Positions 9,480 to 18,119 are shown, numbered from the stretch's first letter. The stretch: DNA of 56,012 nt from Clostridia bacterium (GCA_017436135.1 JAFSDQ010000028.1:1-56012), one strand, 5' to 3'. Translations and numbers: made by a program. The notes: a model not told the origin generated them from the sequence alone.

Positions 9480-10061
9480 TTATTTGGATATTAAAATCGG
9501 TTGCAGCTGCCTGTGGACCAGAGCGGCCTCTATAGTCGGCAATATAAGATTAAAGTCTGCAACCAGAGAGTTTTCTTTTTCGTAGCAATCGTCCTGACCA
9601 AAAGGAACGAGATAAATGTTTTTTCTGGCAAGAAGCTTGCCGATATTTACTGCATTTGCACCTAAACCGTCATTGGTGGAAACTGCAATAACAATGGGAC
9701 GGTTGTTTCGTAAATGAGATTTTGCCGCAAGAGTGACAGAGGTGTCTGCAATTCCGTTGGCAAGCTTTGCAATGGTATTTCCTGTACAGGGTGCAATTAC
9801 AAGGACATCTATAAGCTTTTTGGGTCCTATTGGTTCGGCGGTGCTGATAGTACATATTGCCTTTTCTCCCGAAAATGCCTCGGCTCTTTCGATAAAGTCT
9901 TTTGCCTTGCCGAACCTTGTATCCGTACGGGCGCTTGTGTCAGAAAAAATGGGAATAATTTTTATTCCTTTATTTGCCAGCTCCTCCGCGGCGGGCAATG
10001 CCTTTGAAAAGGTGCAGTATGAACCTGTGAAAGCAAAGCCTACCGTAAGTCCGTTTTCCAT
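9480..10061 (-). CDS. dpaB: Dipicolinate synthase subunit B
   Basis: SpoVFB, a flavoprotein-like subunit working with DpaA to oxidise the lysine-pathway intermediate to dipicolinic acid, the spore-core Ca2+ chelator. The 193-residue protein has the N-terminal VGFAFTGSYCTFSKALP and later LVIAPCTGNTIAKLANGIADT, characteristic of the flavin-type Rossmann fold of this family. It lies 2 nt after dpaA, so the two are surely cotranscribed. A terminator follows at 9360-9389. Its presence argues that the organism forms endospores. Confidence 0.95.
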   Translation of the reverse strand: MENGLTVGFAFTGSYCTFSKALPAAEELANKGIKIIPIFSDTSARTDTRFGKAKDFIERAEAFSGEKAICTISTAEPIGPKKLIDVLVIAPCTGNTIAKLANGIADTSVTLAAKSHLRNNRPIVIAVSTNDGLGANAVNIGKLLARKNIYLVPFGQDDCYEKENSLVADFNLILPTIEAALVHRQLQPILISK

Positions 10062-10063
10062 TT

Positions 10064-10948
10064 TTACACCTCCAATTCGTTTAATAAATTACACAAAGTA
10101 TTCTTAAGTATTATTCCTGCTGTATCAGGGGCGACCTTTCCCGGCAGGGACAGGGCGTGAATGGTCTTTCTGCATAAGGTACTTGCAGCGTCAAAATCCA
10201 CTCCTCCCGGCTTGGAGGCAAGGTCTATTATTAAAACTGTTTTTTTAGTCAGACCCAGAACCTTTGAATCCAATACAAGGTGGGGGATTGTGTTAAAAAT
10301 AATATCAAACTTTTCTGCGTGAGCTGCAAGATCAGAAGTATTTATGCAAGAATAGCCCTTTGCAAAAATCCAGGAAAAATCCCCGGGCTTTCGTGCAGAA
10401 ACAGTTACCTTTGCCCCTAAATGATGGAGATACCTGGATAAAACCTTACCTATTCTGCCAAAGCCTGCAACCAGACAATTGCTGTTGTGAATTGTATGGG
10501 AGGTATTTGCCATTGCAAGCTCTATTGCCCCCTCGGCGGTGGGAATTGCATTCATAATTTCAAACTCCTCCCGAGAGGCATAGTCTGCAACAAGAATCCC
10601 TTTTTTATTGCAAATGTCCATAAGGGGCGGGTCAACTTTTCCTGCCAGAATTACAGAGCAATTTTTAATTGAGTCCAATACCTCCCCCATATACACAGGT
10701 TGATTCCACAGGGGCGTGTTGAGGGTTTTTGTGTCAATACTCTCCTCTGTGTCCTTTGAATAGGGCAAGGGTAACACTGTAACATCTGCGTTCTTTGTAC
10801 ATTCTGCAACAGAGTCAGCTTTATATATCGGGTCTATTGGATTTAAGCCATAGGTTTTAATATTATGTCCCTCTCTGATAAGAGCAGAGATTGCGCTTAT
10901 CTGCCGTAAATCTCCGCCTATAAAGGCAAAATTCAGTATTTTTTTCAA
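10064..10948 (-). CDS. dpaA: Dipicolinate synthase subunit A
   Basis: SpoVFA, the NAD(P)-dependent subunit of dipicolinate synthase, acting in the mother cell. The 294-residue product begins FAFIGGDLRQISAISALI, a dinucleotide-type start, and has a second Rossmann motif VAGFGRIGKVLSRYLHHLGA near residues 160-180 and DLASKPGGVDFDA near 245. Initiation is at TTG (10946-10948) with AGAGGTG upstream. The promoter at 10966-10994 matches sigma-K consensus, fitting late mother-cell expression as known for spoVF in Bacillus. Confidence 0.95.
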   Translation of the reverse strand: MKKILNFAFIGGDLRQISAISALIREGHNIKTYGLNPIDPIYKADSVAECTKNADVTVLPLPYSKDTEESIDTKTLNTPLWNQPVYMGEVLDSIKNCSVILAGKVDPPLMDICNKKGILVADYASREEFEIMNAIPTAEGAIELAMANTSHTIHNSNCLVAGFGRIGKVLSRYLHHLGAKVTVSARKPGDFSWIFAKGYSCINTSDLAAHAEKFDIIFNTIPHLVLDSKVLGLTKKTVLIIDLASKPGGVDFDAASTLCRKTIHALSLPGKVAPDTAGIILKNTLCNLLNELEV

Positions 10949-10965
10949 GTTAATACACCTCTTTA

Positions 10966-10994
10966 TAGTGTATGATTCAAAGGCGCCGTTGGTG
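10966..10994 (-). promoter_or_regulatory. Putative sigma-K promoter of dpaAB
   Basis: Minus strand: CACC (10991-10994), 16 bp, then CATACACTA (10966-10974), matching mACm-N16-CATAnnnTA. It lies 17 nt before the TTG start codon, so the leader is very short. Confidence 0.7.
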
Positions 10995-11034
10995 AATAAA
11001 GGGAAAAAAGTTTATAAAAAACCAATGGCACTGT

Positions 11035-11040
11035 TTGACA
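11035..11040 (+). promoter_or_regulatory. Possible -35 element of the fibre-like gene
   Basis: A perfect TTGACA lies here, but a TATACT at 11054-11059 is only 13 bp away, too close for a normal promoter, and the 17-bp position reads CTTTAA. Promoter use is unclear. Confidence 0.25.
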
Positions 11041-11098
11041 TTATGACTGCATATATACTTTAACTGCAGACGAAAAAATTTACAAAAGGAGTGATATA

Positions 11099-12883
11099 AT
11101 GTCATTATGGTATGATGTTAAGAAAAAAGGTTATGCCCACGACGGAAAAACAAGTTGGATACGCTCGTACGTGGACAAGGTTATCCAGGCTATGCGGTCA
11201 GAGGTAGCCACAAGATTTAATTCTCATTTTGCGGGGGAATCAGGGAAGCACAGGGCATCTGATATTGTTTGCAATGACGGAAGGGATGTGGAGGCTTCTC
11301 TTCAGGCAGAGGCTTCTGCAAGAAGCAATGAGGCAGTGGCTCTTCAGAACAATATCAACGCAGAGATTCAGGCAAGACAAAGGGAGGATATAGCTTTAAG
11401 GAATGAAATAAATTCAGAAAAGCTTGCAAGAGGTCAGGCTGTAGAAAGTCTGGAAGCCTCTGCTGCTGCAGAGAGCAATGCAAGACAAGCAGAGGACAGC
11501 CGACTTGAGGAGAGAATAGATGAGGAGGCTTCAGCCAGAGAGGCAGGTCTTTCCCTTAAGGTTGATAAGGAAGACGGAAAAGGCTTATCCGCCAATGATT
11601 ACACAACTGCTGAAAAGACAAAGCTTTCAGGAATTGAAACGGGGGCACAGAAAAACGCTGTCACAAAGGTAGCGGGCAAAACAGGTGCGGTTACTCTTTC
11701 GAAAACCGATGTAGGGCTTTCCAATGTAGATAATACATCGGATGCAAACAAGCCTGTTTCCACAGCGGTACAGGCAGAACTGACCGCCATAAGCAATACT
11801 GTAAGCGGAAAGGTTGATAAGGTAAGCGGAAAAGGCTTATCCACCAATGATTACACAACTGCAGAAAAGACAAAGCTTTCGGGAATTGAAGCGGGAGCCC
11901 AGGTAAATACTGTCACAAAGGTAGCGGGCAAAACAGGTGCGGTTACTCTTTCAAAAAGCGATGTAGGTCTTTCCAATGTAGATAATACAGCTGATTTATA
12001 TAAGCCTGTTTCCGTGCCCGTACAAGCGGCTCTTGATTTAAAATCCGACATAGATGATGTATTGACAAAAACAAATACAAATGAATATACCCCCATCGAC
12101 AGCTATAATCCTGCTACAAAAAAGTATGTTGACGAAACGGTTGTAAATGTTTCTTCCGGAGGGACAATAGACCTGTCAGACTATGCTCTTCGGGCAGACC
12201 TGCCCAACATAAAGAAAAAATTTAGTGCACCAGACGGGGATTATATTGCCACACATTTAACTGTTGGGGCAAGTGGAGTATCCAATTCCACAGGTTGTAT
12301 AATGACAGGCGGTCGAAGTTACACAGAGTATTATTCTGGCGATTTGGTTGCAGCAAAACCTCATTTGTTAGAGAATGCGAGCAATACTGCAATTGTTGGC
12401 GGTATGGATAATAATATCGCTTATGCGGATGGAAGTGCAGATCTTTCGGTAATCCTTGGTGGCTTGAGCAACCAAATCCAAGCGAAAAGCAGTTGTATTG
12501 TTTGCGGCGAAAATAATAGAATTGAACCCCATAATCATCGAAGTGTCATAATTGGCGGTAAAGATAATGAAATTCCCTTTGGGGATTCCTATGATAAAGG
12601 ATTTTGCGGTGTTATATTAGGAGGCATAGGCAATATAGGAAATACAGGTGAGGTTGTAATGGGAAAATACAACAATGGTGAAGAAACTGATATTGAAAAT
12701 GCTTTAATAATTGGTAACGGCTCAAGTGCAACAATGCGCTCAAACGCACTTCGTGTAACCTATAACGGAGAAATATACACAAGTGCAGGATATGGGCAAG
12801 AGGAAAAGAAGATTGCCACAGAAGAATATGTAAATAATCTTATCTCAACTCTTGAAGCCCGCATAGCGGCGCTGGAGGCATAA
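11099..12883 (+). CDS. Tail-fibre/trimeric-adhesin-like protein
   Basis: A 594-residue protein of unknown function. In order: a short N-terminal region (1-60); an Ala/Glu-rich predicted coiled coil (about 62-150); two near-identical 68-residue units (154-221 and 238-305) of the kind seen in phage tail fibres, with NDYTTAEKTKLSGIE and VAGKTGAVTLSK; a linker; a beta-roll-like region (about 425-545) with repeated (V/I)(I/V)xGGxxNxI turns such as AIVGGMDNNI, VILGGLSNQI and VIIGGKDNEI; and a C-terminal coiled coil. No signal peptide or sorting motif is seen. The architecture suggests a trimeric fibre, but there are no phage genes nearby. AAAGGAG precedes the ATG. It is on the opposite strand from the rest of the left arm. 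Confidence 0.75.
   Translation: MSLWYDVKKKGYAHDGKTSWIRSYVDKVIQAMRSEVATRFNSHFAGESGKHRASDIVCNDGRDVEASLQAEASARSNEAVALQNNINAEIQARQREDIALRNEINSEKLARGQAVESLEASAAAESNARQAEDSRLEERIDEEASAREAGLSLKVDKEDGKGLSANDYTTAEKTKLSGIETGAQKNAVTKVAGKTGAVTLSKTDVGLSNVDNTSDANKPVSTAVQAELTAISNTVSGKVDKVSGKGLSTNDYTTAEKTKLSGIEAGAQVNTVTKVAGKTGAVTLSKSDVGLSNVDNTADLYKPVSVPVQAALDLKSDIDDVLTKTNTNEYTPIDSYNPATKKYVDETVVNVSSGGTIDLSDYALRADLPNIKKKFSAPDGDYIATHLTVGASGVSNSTGCIMTGGRSYTEYYSGDLVAAKPHLLENASNTAIVGGMDNNIAYADGSADLSVILGGLSNQIQAKSSCIVCGENNRIEPHNHRSVIIGGKDNEIPFGDSYDKGFCGVILGGIGNIGNTGEVVMGKYNNGEETDIENALIIGNGSSATMRSNALRVTYNGEIYTSAGYGQEEKKIATEEYVNNLISTLEARIAALEA
11558..12013 (+). repeat. Two in-gene repeat units, 252-bp period
   Basis: Units at 11558-11761 and 11810-12013 encode nearly the same 68 residues and remain highly similar in DNA, for example identical runs through GTAGCGGGCAAAACAGG. 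This suggests recent duplication or homogenisation. Confidence 0.85.
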
Positions 12884-13215
12884 GAAAAAATTTTCTGACA
12901 TAAAAACAGCCGTTTTTACGCCCTTTGACAATTAGAACTTTAAACCTGAAAAAGTCAAGGAAAATTTTTCAATATTATGTAAACCTGAATGTAACATAGT
13001 TGTAACATAAAAGAAAATTTACAAAAATCTTTTCCACTTTTAAAAGTGCCGTATTCATAGTTATTAACAGACTTACTCACATTATCCACAGGTTTTTATG
13101 GTGGAAAATGCAAAATCCACAGTTTTTTGAAAGTTATCCACAGGCAACGGTTTTACGGCAAAAAATGACTGTAGGCAATGTTAAATTTGGTTTACAATAA
13201 TATTTTATTTTTGTA
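12884..13215. other. oriC: Candidate chromosomal replication origin (oriC)
   Basis: The gene-free stretch has perfect DnaA boxes TTATCCACA at 13082-13090 and 13134-13142, both in the same orientation, and degenerate boxes at 13030-13038 (TTTTCCACT), 13061-13069 (TTATTAACA), 13113-13121 (AAATCCACA) and an inverted TTTTCCACC near 13099-13107. An AT-rich tract at about 13178-13214 could be the unwinding element. A direct repeat TGTAACATA occurs at 12990 and 13001. Genes to the left run mostly minus and those on the right mostly plus, and dnaN-recF-gyrB lie close by, supporting the call. Confidence 0.7.
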
Positions 13216-13246
13216 AAAAGAACAGCTTTTTTTGAGCTGTTCTTTT
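13216..13246 (+). terminator. Terminator hairpin at the edge of the oriC region
   Basis: A 12-bp stem (arms 13216-13227 and 13235-13246) ends in a T-run. No gene lies immediately upstream; the nearest plus-strand gene ends 330 nt earlier. Confidence 0.75.
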
Positions 13247-13278
13247 TTTAAATATAAGTTATTTTTTGAATTATTCTA

Positions 13279-13307
13279 TTTACAAATATTATTTCGTATG
13301 TTATCAT
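13279..13307 (+). promoter_or_regulatory. Promoter of the GH95 gene
   Basis: TTTACA (13279-13284), 17-bp spacer, TATCAT (13302-13307), 32 nt before the start codon. Confidence 0.5.
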
Positions 13308-13339
13308 ACCCTTGAAAATCCAATTGAGGGGCTGATTTT

Positions 13340-15652
13340 ATGAATAAGATTATTTGGTTTAATAAATACAGAGAAAACTGGATGGATGCTCTGCCTTTGG
13401 GAAACGGCAAAACTGCGGCTATGTTTTACGGCGGGACATGTACGGAAAGGATAGAGATTAACGAGGAATCTCTTTGGGGCGGCAGACAGATTGAAGAAAA
13501 ACACAATGCCTCAAAAGAAATCCTTGATAAAATGCGTGGGCTTTTGTTTGCAGGGAAAAACGATGAGGCAATACAACTTGCAAGACAAAATTATCTGGCA
13601 TATCCCCGCTCTGTTTATGGATATGAGAGCATGGGTGAAATTATCATTGATTTTGATGATAAAAATGATTGCTGGGGATACCGCAAGGAGCTTGATTTGG
13701 AACAGGGAGCTGTAAATCTCTCTTATACAAAGTTTCGTATAAAATACAGCAGTCAATGCTTTATAAGCGAAAAGCATAATGTGGTTGCCTACAGAATAAG
13801 GGCAGAGAATGGAGCGTTTTCCTGTAATGTTTCCCTTGAGAGGGAGCAGGATGCTCATACTTCGGCTTATAACGACGAAGTTTTGGTTATGAATGGTCAG
13901 CTTATTTCTATGGATGATGAGAGAAAGGGTCCTCATTGTGAGGGTATGCATTTTGCAGGAATGGCCAAGGTTATAACCGATGGAGAAAGGACAGCAAATA
14001 AAAAGTTTATTCGTATAGAAAATGCAACGGAGCTTACAATCTTTGCCGGCTTTGGAACCGGCTATAATGTGGATAAATATGATATTGATGACAGCATAGA
14101 TTATAAGGCGCAGATTGAAGCGGAAATAGAGGGCGCTATAACAGAGGGCTATGATAGCTTGCTTAAACAACATATTGCACAACATAAAGCCGAATTTGAA
14201 AGGGTTTCCCTTGATATAAACGGAGAGTGCAGGGACCATATTCCCACGGATGTTCGCGCAGAATTGGTGAGAGCGGGAGAAAGGGATGACAGCCTTTGTG
14301 TTCTTTATTTCAACTTTGGCAGATATCTTCTTCTTACAAGCTCGGGTAAGTGTGCCACTCTCCCTGCAAATCTTCAGGGCAAATGGTGTCACGGATTTGC
14401 CCCGCCCTGGGGAAGTGATTATCACACAAACATAAATATTCAGATGAATTACTGGCCTGCTCTTCCTCTTAATATGGAAGAAACAATGAAGCCTTATGTT
14501 CATTTTATGAAAATGATAAGCAAGTTTGGTGAAAAGACAGCACAAAGTCTTTATGGGGCAAAGGGCTGGGTAATTCATCATACAACAGATATTTTTGGCA
14601 GAACAGGAGTTCACGATCTCGGGGATGTGGGATTTTTCCCTATGGCGGCTCCTTGGCTTTGTCTTAATTTATGGGAGCAATATGAGTTTTTGATGGATAA
14701 AAACTTCCTTGATGAAATTTATCCAATACTGAAAGGCTCCTGTGAGTTTTTACTTGATTTTCTTGTGGAGGACGAAAAAGGACAGCTTGTGACAAGTCCC
14801 TCCAACTCTCCTGAAAACAGCTTTTACTATGAAGTTGATGGAGAAAAGAAACAGAGCTTTTTTACCTATGGAGCGACTATTGATATAGAAATTATCCGAG
14901 AAATATTTACAAGGACAATATATGCAAGCAGGCTTCTTGGCAGAGATGAAGCTTTTGCGGACAAGATGCAGGCTGCCATGACAAAGCTTCCGCCCCTTAA
15001 GGTAAGCAAAAGATATGGAACAATATGCGAATGGATTGAAGATTACGAAGAGGCAGAGCCGGGACATCGACACATCTCTCATCTTTTCAGTCTTTTCCCG
15101 GGGGATATGATAAATGAAAAGGATCCCGAGATTTTTGAGGCTGCAAAGAAAACCCTTACCCGCCGACTTTCAAACGGGGGCGGTGCCACAGGCTGGTCAA
15201 GGGCATGGATAATCAATTTTTATGCAAGACTCAACGACGGAAACGCGGCACTTGAGCATTTTAAGTGGTTGTTGAGGCTGTCTACAGCCGATAACCTTTT
15301 TGATATGCATCCGCCTTTCCAGATTGACGGCAATTTTGGAAGCATATCAGGTGTGGCAGAAATGCTTCTCCAGAGTCATTTAGGCACTCCAGGCAACAGA
15401 ACAGTTGAGCTTCTTCCTGCTCTTCCTGATGAATGGAAGTCGGGGCACATAAAGGGTATCCGTGCAAGAGGATGCTTTGAGGTTGATATAGAGTGGGCAG
15501 AGGGAAAAGCAACTCTTTCAAAGATTAAGGCGCACGCAGACGGAACATTTAAGCTGAAACAAAACGAAAGGACACAAATTCCCGGCGCTGCAAATGAAGT
15601 TGTGGAATACAAAATGAAAAAAGGGGAAGAACTGATAATAACCTTTAAGTAA
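13340..15652 (+). CDS. GH95 family alpha-L-fucosidase-type glycoside hydrolase
   Basis: A 770-residue enzyme with the full GH95 layout: N-terminal beta-sandwich (WMDALPLGNGKTAAMFYGG near 14-32), linker, (alpha/alpha)6 barrel and C-terminal beta domain. By comparison with the characterised family member from Bifidobacterium, the catalytic residues correspond to Asn364 and Asn366 in HTNINIQMNYW, Glu492 in SPSNSPENSF and Asp663 in HPPFQIDGNFG. It would release fucose (or a related galactose unit) from host or plant glycans. No signal peptide is seen, so it probably acts on imported oligosaccharides in the cytoplasm. It stands alone without transporter genes. AGGGG lies before the ATG. Confidence 0.92.
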   Translation: MNKIIWFNKYRENWMDALPLGNGKTAAMFYGGTCTERIEINEESLWGGRQIEEKHNASKEILDKMRGLLFAGKNDEAIQLARQNYLAYPRSVYGYESMGEIIIDFDDKNDCWGYRKELDLEQGAVNLSYTKFRIKYSSQCFISEKHNVVAYRIRAENGAFSCNVSLEREQDAHTSAYNDEVLVMNGQLISMDDERKGPHCEGMHFAGMAKVITDGERTANKKFIRIENATELTIFAGFGTGYNVDKYDIDDSIDYKAQIEAEIEGAITEGYDSLLKQHIAQHKAEFERVSLDINGECRDHIPTDVRAELVRAGERDDSLCVLYFNFGRYLLLTSSGKCATLPANLQGKWCHGFAPPWGSDYHTNINIQMNYWPALPLNMEETMKPYVHFMKMISKFGEKTAQSLYGAKGWVIHHTTDIFGRTGVHDLGDVGFFPMAAPWLCLNLWEQYEFLMDKNFLDEIYPILKGSCEFLLDFLVEDEKGQLVTSPSNSPENSFYYEVDGEKKQSFFTYGATIDIEIIREIFTRTIYASRLLGRDEAFADKMQAAMTKLPPLKVSKRYGTICEWIEDYEEAEPGHRHISHLFSLFPGDMINEKDPEIFEAAKKTLTRRLSNGGGATGWSRAWIINFYARLNDGNAALEHFKWLLRLSTADNLFDMHPPFQIDGNFGSISGVAEMLLQSHLGTPGNRTVELLPALPDEWKSGHIKGIRARGCFEVDIEWAEGKATLSKIKAHADGTFKLKQNERTQIPGAANEVVEYKMKKGEELIITFK

Positions 15653-15667
15653 AAAGAAAACGCCAAG

Positions 15668-15703
15668 CCCTACAATGTGACGGAGAATCGCACAACTGTA
15701 GGG
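15668..15703. repeat. CCCTACA/TGTAGGG-bounded inverted repeat
   Basis: CCCTACA (15668-15674) and TGTAGGG (15697-15703) form perfect inverted ends around a small TGTG/CACA inner pair. A related element is at 53193-53263. Non-coding; a GC-rich GGGGAGGGG/CCCCTCCC hairpin follows near 15749-15770. Confidence 0.6.
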
Positions 15704-15787
15704 TGCAGCGAAAACGCAGCACCGAGAATGCAAAACGTACAATTGCAGGGGAGGGGTTCCATCCCCTCCCGCATTAGTGTAAAAATG

Positions 15788-15816
15788 AAATACCCACCCG
15801 CTATGGGTGGGTATTT
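15788..15816. terminator. Bidirectional terminator between GH95 gene and cdsA
   Basis: A 12-bp stem (15788-15799 and 15805-15816) with A and T flanks lies between two convergent genes. Confidence 0.85.
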
Positions 15817-15819
15817 ATG

Positions 15820-16653
15820 TTATACCAAGATATTTACAAGATTTAAAAATAAAAATATTATGGGTGCCACGAAGAGTATGCTGTCGCATCTGTCAAGAAT
15901 ACCTCCGTGTCCCGGAAGCAAATTGCCAAAATCCTTTATTCCGTACTGTCTTTTTATTGCAGAGGCAACAAGGTCGCCGATTTCTGATACAACTGCCGAA
16001 AGAATGCCCAAAACAAACAATAACAGCAAACTGAAATGCTTCCCGTCTAAAAATTTACCAAAGAACAGATTTACTATTATTCCAAAAAGGACAAAGGAAA
16101 GCCCGCCCCCCAGGATTCCGCCAATAGCACCCTCTACTGTTTTTTTAGGGCTGATTGAAGGGCAAAGCTTGTGCTTGCCAAGATTACACCCCACAAAATA
16201 AGCACAGGTGTCTGTAAGAAAGGCTCCGATAAAAATAAGCCAGATATAAAAGTTGCCATAGGGCAAAGCGCGCACATAGCTTAAATGTGATAAAAAGAAT
16301 GGTATGTATATAAGCCCTACAATCAAAAGTCCTATATGGGACAGGGAAATTGTTTTGTTACTCAACAGCATTATTATAAAAAGAGCAATAATAAAGGTAA
16401 AAACAAGCACAAGGTTTACAGGTGTAGAAAAGCTTGCCCCTGTTGATATAACAATGGATGCCAGATAGCCTGCAATACACAGGACCTTGTTTTTCAAAAG
16501 GTCCACAGCCTTGTAATATTCATAGAGTCCAACCAGAGATGCAAGAATAACAACAACAGTAATAACAGTGTTTGGAGAAAGCAGGGCCAGAATTACAAGG
16601 GGAACCCCTATAACCGAGGTAAGCAATCTCTTCTTTAATGATGGTTCCATCAT
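15820..16653 (-). CDS. cdsA: Phosphatidate cytidylyltransferase
   Basis: Integral membrane enzyme forming CDP-diacylglycerol from phosphatidate and CTP, the branch point of phospholipid synthesis. The 277-residue protein has about eight hydrophobic segments and the C-terminal CDS signature SAIKRQYGIKDFGNLLPGHG followed by GILDRCDS. Length is usual. It follows uppS by about 20 nt and ends the minus-strand envelope/translation block. dxr and rseP, which often come next in Firmicutes, are not present. Confidence 0.96.
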   Translation of the reverse strand: MMEPSLKKRLLTSVIGVPLVILALLSPNTVITVVVILASLVGLYEYYKAVDLLKNKVLCIAGYLASIVISTGASFSTPVNLVLVFTFIIALFIIMLLSNKTISLSHIGLLIVGLIYIPFFLSHLSYVRALPYGNFYIWLIFIGAFLTDTCAYFVGCNLGKHKLCPSISPKKTVEGAIGGILGGGLSFVLFGIIVNLFFGKFLDGKHFSLLLLFVLGILSAVVSEIGDLVASAIKRQYGIKDFGNLLPGHGGILDRCDSILFVAPIIFLFLNLVNILV

Positions 16654-16673
16654 TACACCTCCTGTAAAATATA

Positions 16674-17432
16674 TTACACGTTTCCGAATCTTCGATTTCG
16701 TTTTTGATAATCAATAATAGCCTTTTTCATTTCGTCAGGACTAAAATCAGGCCAGCAAATATCGCTGTACCAGAATTCAGAGTATGCCGCTTGCCACAAT
16801 AAAAAGTTGGAAAGGCGAAGCTCTCCGCTGGGTCTGATTATTAAATCAACTTCAGGAAGACCTGCTGTATCAAGATGGCTTCCAAAAAGATTTTCGTCTA
16901 TGTCATCAGGGGAAATACTTCCGTCAGAAACTGCCTTGCATATACTTTTTGATGCACGGACGATTTCATCTCTGCCCCCATAATTTAAGGCAAGGTTAAG
17001 GGTAATTTTTTTGCCTGACTTGGTAACATCAACGGCATTTTCCATAGCCCGCTTTAACTTCTCGCTGAATTTAGAGGTGTCACCGCTGATAATAAGACGA
17101 TAATTGCGAGTGGCAAATCTGCTTTCTGCCTGGGAAAGATAGTCATAGAGTAAATCCATCAGGGCGTTGACCTCATCTTCAGGTCTGCTCCAGTTCTCTG
17201 TGGAAAAAGCATAGGCTGTAATAACCTCTATGCCGATAGAGCTGCAGTAATCCAGAATGGCTTCGAGAGTTTTTACCCCCTGCTTGTGGCCCATAGTCCT
17301 GGGAAGACCTCTTTTTTTTGCCCATCTGCCGTTGCCGTCCATAATAATCCCGATATGTCTGGGGAGGTTTGTTAAATCAAGCTCCTCACGGGATTTATTT
17401 TTGCCCGTCGGCAATTTTCGTGAAAAAAACAT
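16674..17432 (-). CDS. uppS: Isoprenyl transferase (undecaprenyl diphosphate synthase)
   Basis: Cis-prenyltransferase making undecaprenyl diphosphate, the lipid carrier for peptidoglycan precursors. The 252-residue product has the catalytic loop RHIGIIMDGNGRWAKKRG with Asp32 as the metal/diphosphate-binding residue, the AYAFSTENWSRP segment, LNYGGRDEI and the C-terminal DLIIRPSGELRLSNFLLWQ. It is translationally close to cdsA and lies about 100 nt downstream of frr. Confidence 0.97.
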   Translation of the reverse strand: MFFSRKLPTGKNKSREELDLTNLPRHIGIIMDGNGRWAKKRGLPRTMGHKQGVKTLEAILDYCSSIGIEVITAYAFSTENWSRPEDEVNALMDLLYDYLSQAESRFATRNYRLIISGDTSKFSEKLKRAMENAVDVTKSGKKITLNLALNYGGRDEIVRASKSICKAVSDGSISPDDIDENLFGSHLDTAGLPEVDLIIRPSGELRLSNFLLWQAAYSEFWYSDICWPDFSPDEMKKAIIDYQKRNRRFGNV

Positions 17433-17534
17433 AAGTATACATCCTTATTATAGTAATATAATGCAGAGGAGGGGCAATGTCCCCTCCCTGCTTCTATATG
17501 TTGTTTTTGAACTGATTATGCAAAGGGTGAGAAA

Positions 17535-18077
17535 TTAAACCTCCATAATTTCCTTTTCCTTTGCGGCGGTAATTTCCTCAATTTTTTTAACGAATTTATC
17601 GGTGAGTTTTTGAATTTTATCCTCTAAATCCTTTAAATCATCCTCGGTAATCTCGTTATTTTTCTTCTGCTTTTTAAAGGTATCCAGGGAATCGCGTCTG
17701 ATGTTTCTTACAGCGACTTTAGCGTCTTCGCCGCGCTTGGAGATATCCTTTTTAAGCTCCTTTCTGCGCTCCTCGGTGAGTTGAGGGAAGTTAAGACGAA
17801 TAACCTTACCGTCGTTGTTGGGGTTGATTCCAATATCAGATGCCTGAATTGCTTTTTCTATATCCTTAAGCAGAGTTGCATCCCAGGGCTGAATAACAAT
17901 CATTCTTGCCTCGGGAACAGAAACTGTTCCTACTTGAGAAATAGGTGTGGCTGCACCATAATATTCTACAGTAATTTTATCAAGAATAGCAGGATTTGCA
18001 CGTCCTGCACGGATTGTTGTAAAATCTGATTCAAGGGATATTATTGCCTTGTTCATTTTGTTTTCTGTGTTTTGCAT
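17535..18077 (-). CDS. frr: Ribosome recycling factor
   Basis: RRF splits post-termination ribosomes together with EF-G. The 180-residue protein is near the usual 185, with MNKAIISLESDFTTIRAGRANP at the start, the IVIQPWD and IGINPNNDGKVIRLNFPQLTEERR core of domain I, and a lysine-rich C-terminal helix. It lies 42 nt after pyrH, the conserved order. Confidence 0.97.
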   Translation of the reverse strand: MQNTENKMNKAIISLESDFTTIRAGRANPAILDKITVEYYGAATPISQVGTVSVPEARMIVIQPWDATLLKDIEKAIQASDIGINPNNDGKVIRLNFPQLTEERRKELKKDISKRGEDAKVAVRNIRRDSLDTFKKQKKNNEITEDDLKDLEDKIQKLTDKFVKKIEEITAAKEKEIMEV

Positions 18078-18119
18078 AATGTACTCCTATCTGCCCTGCG
18101 GGGCGACTATATAAATTTG

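Noticed and set aside
11099..12883. Prophage remnant
   Set aside because: Only one fibre-like gene is present; there are no capsid, terminase, integrase, lysis or baseplate genes and no att-like repeats.
13511..14614. Long open frame antisense to the GH95 gene
   Set aside because: It lies entirely inside a well-supported coding gene, has low-complexity Cys/Ile/Leu-rich content and no SD; an artefact of the codon bias of the real gene.
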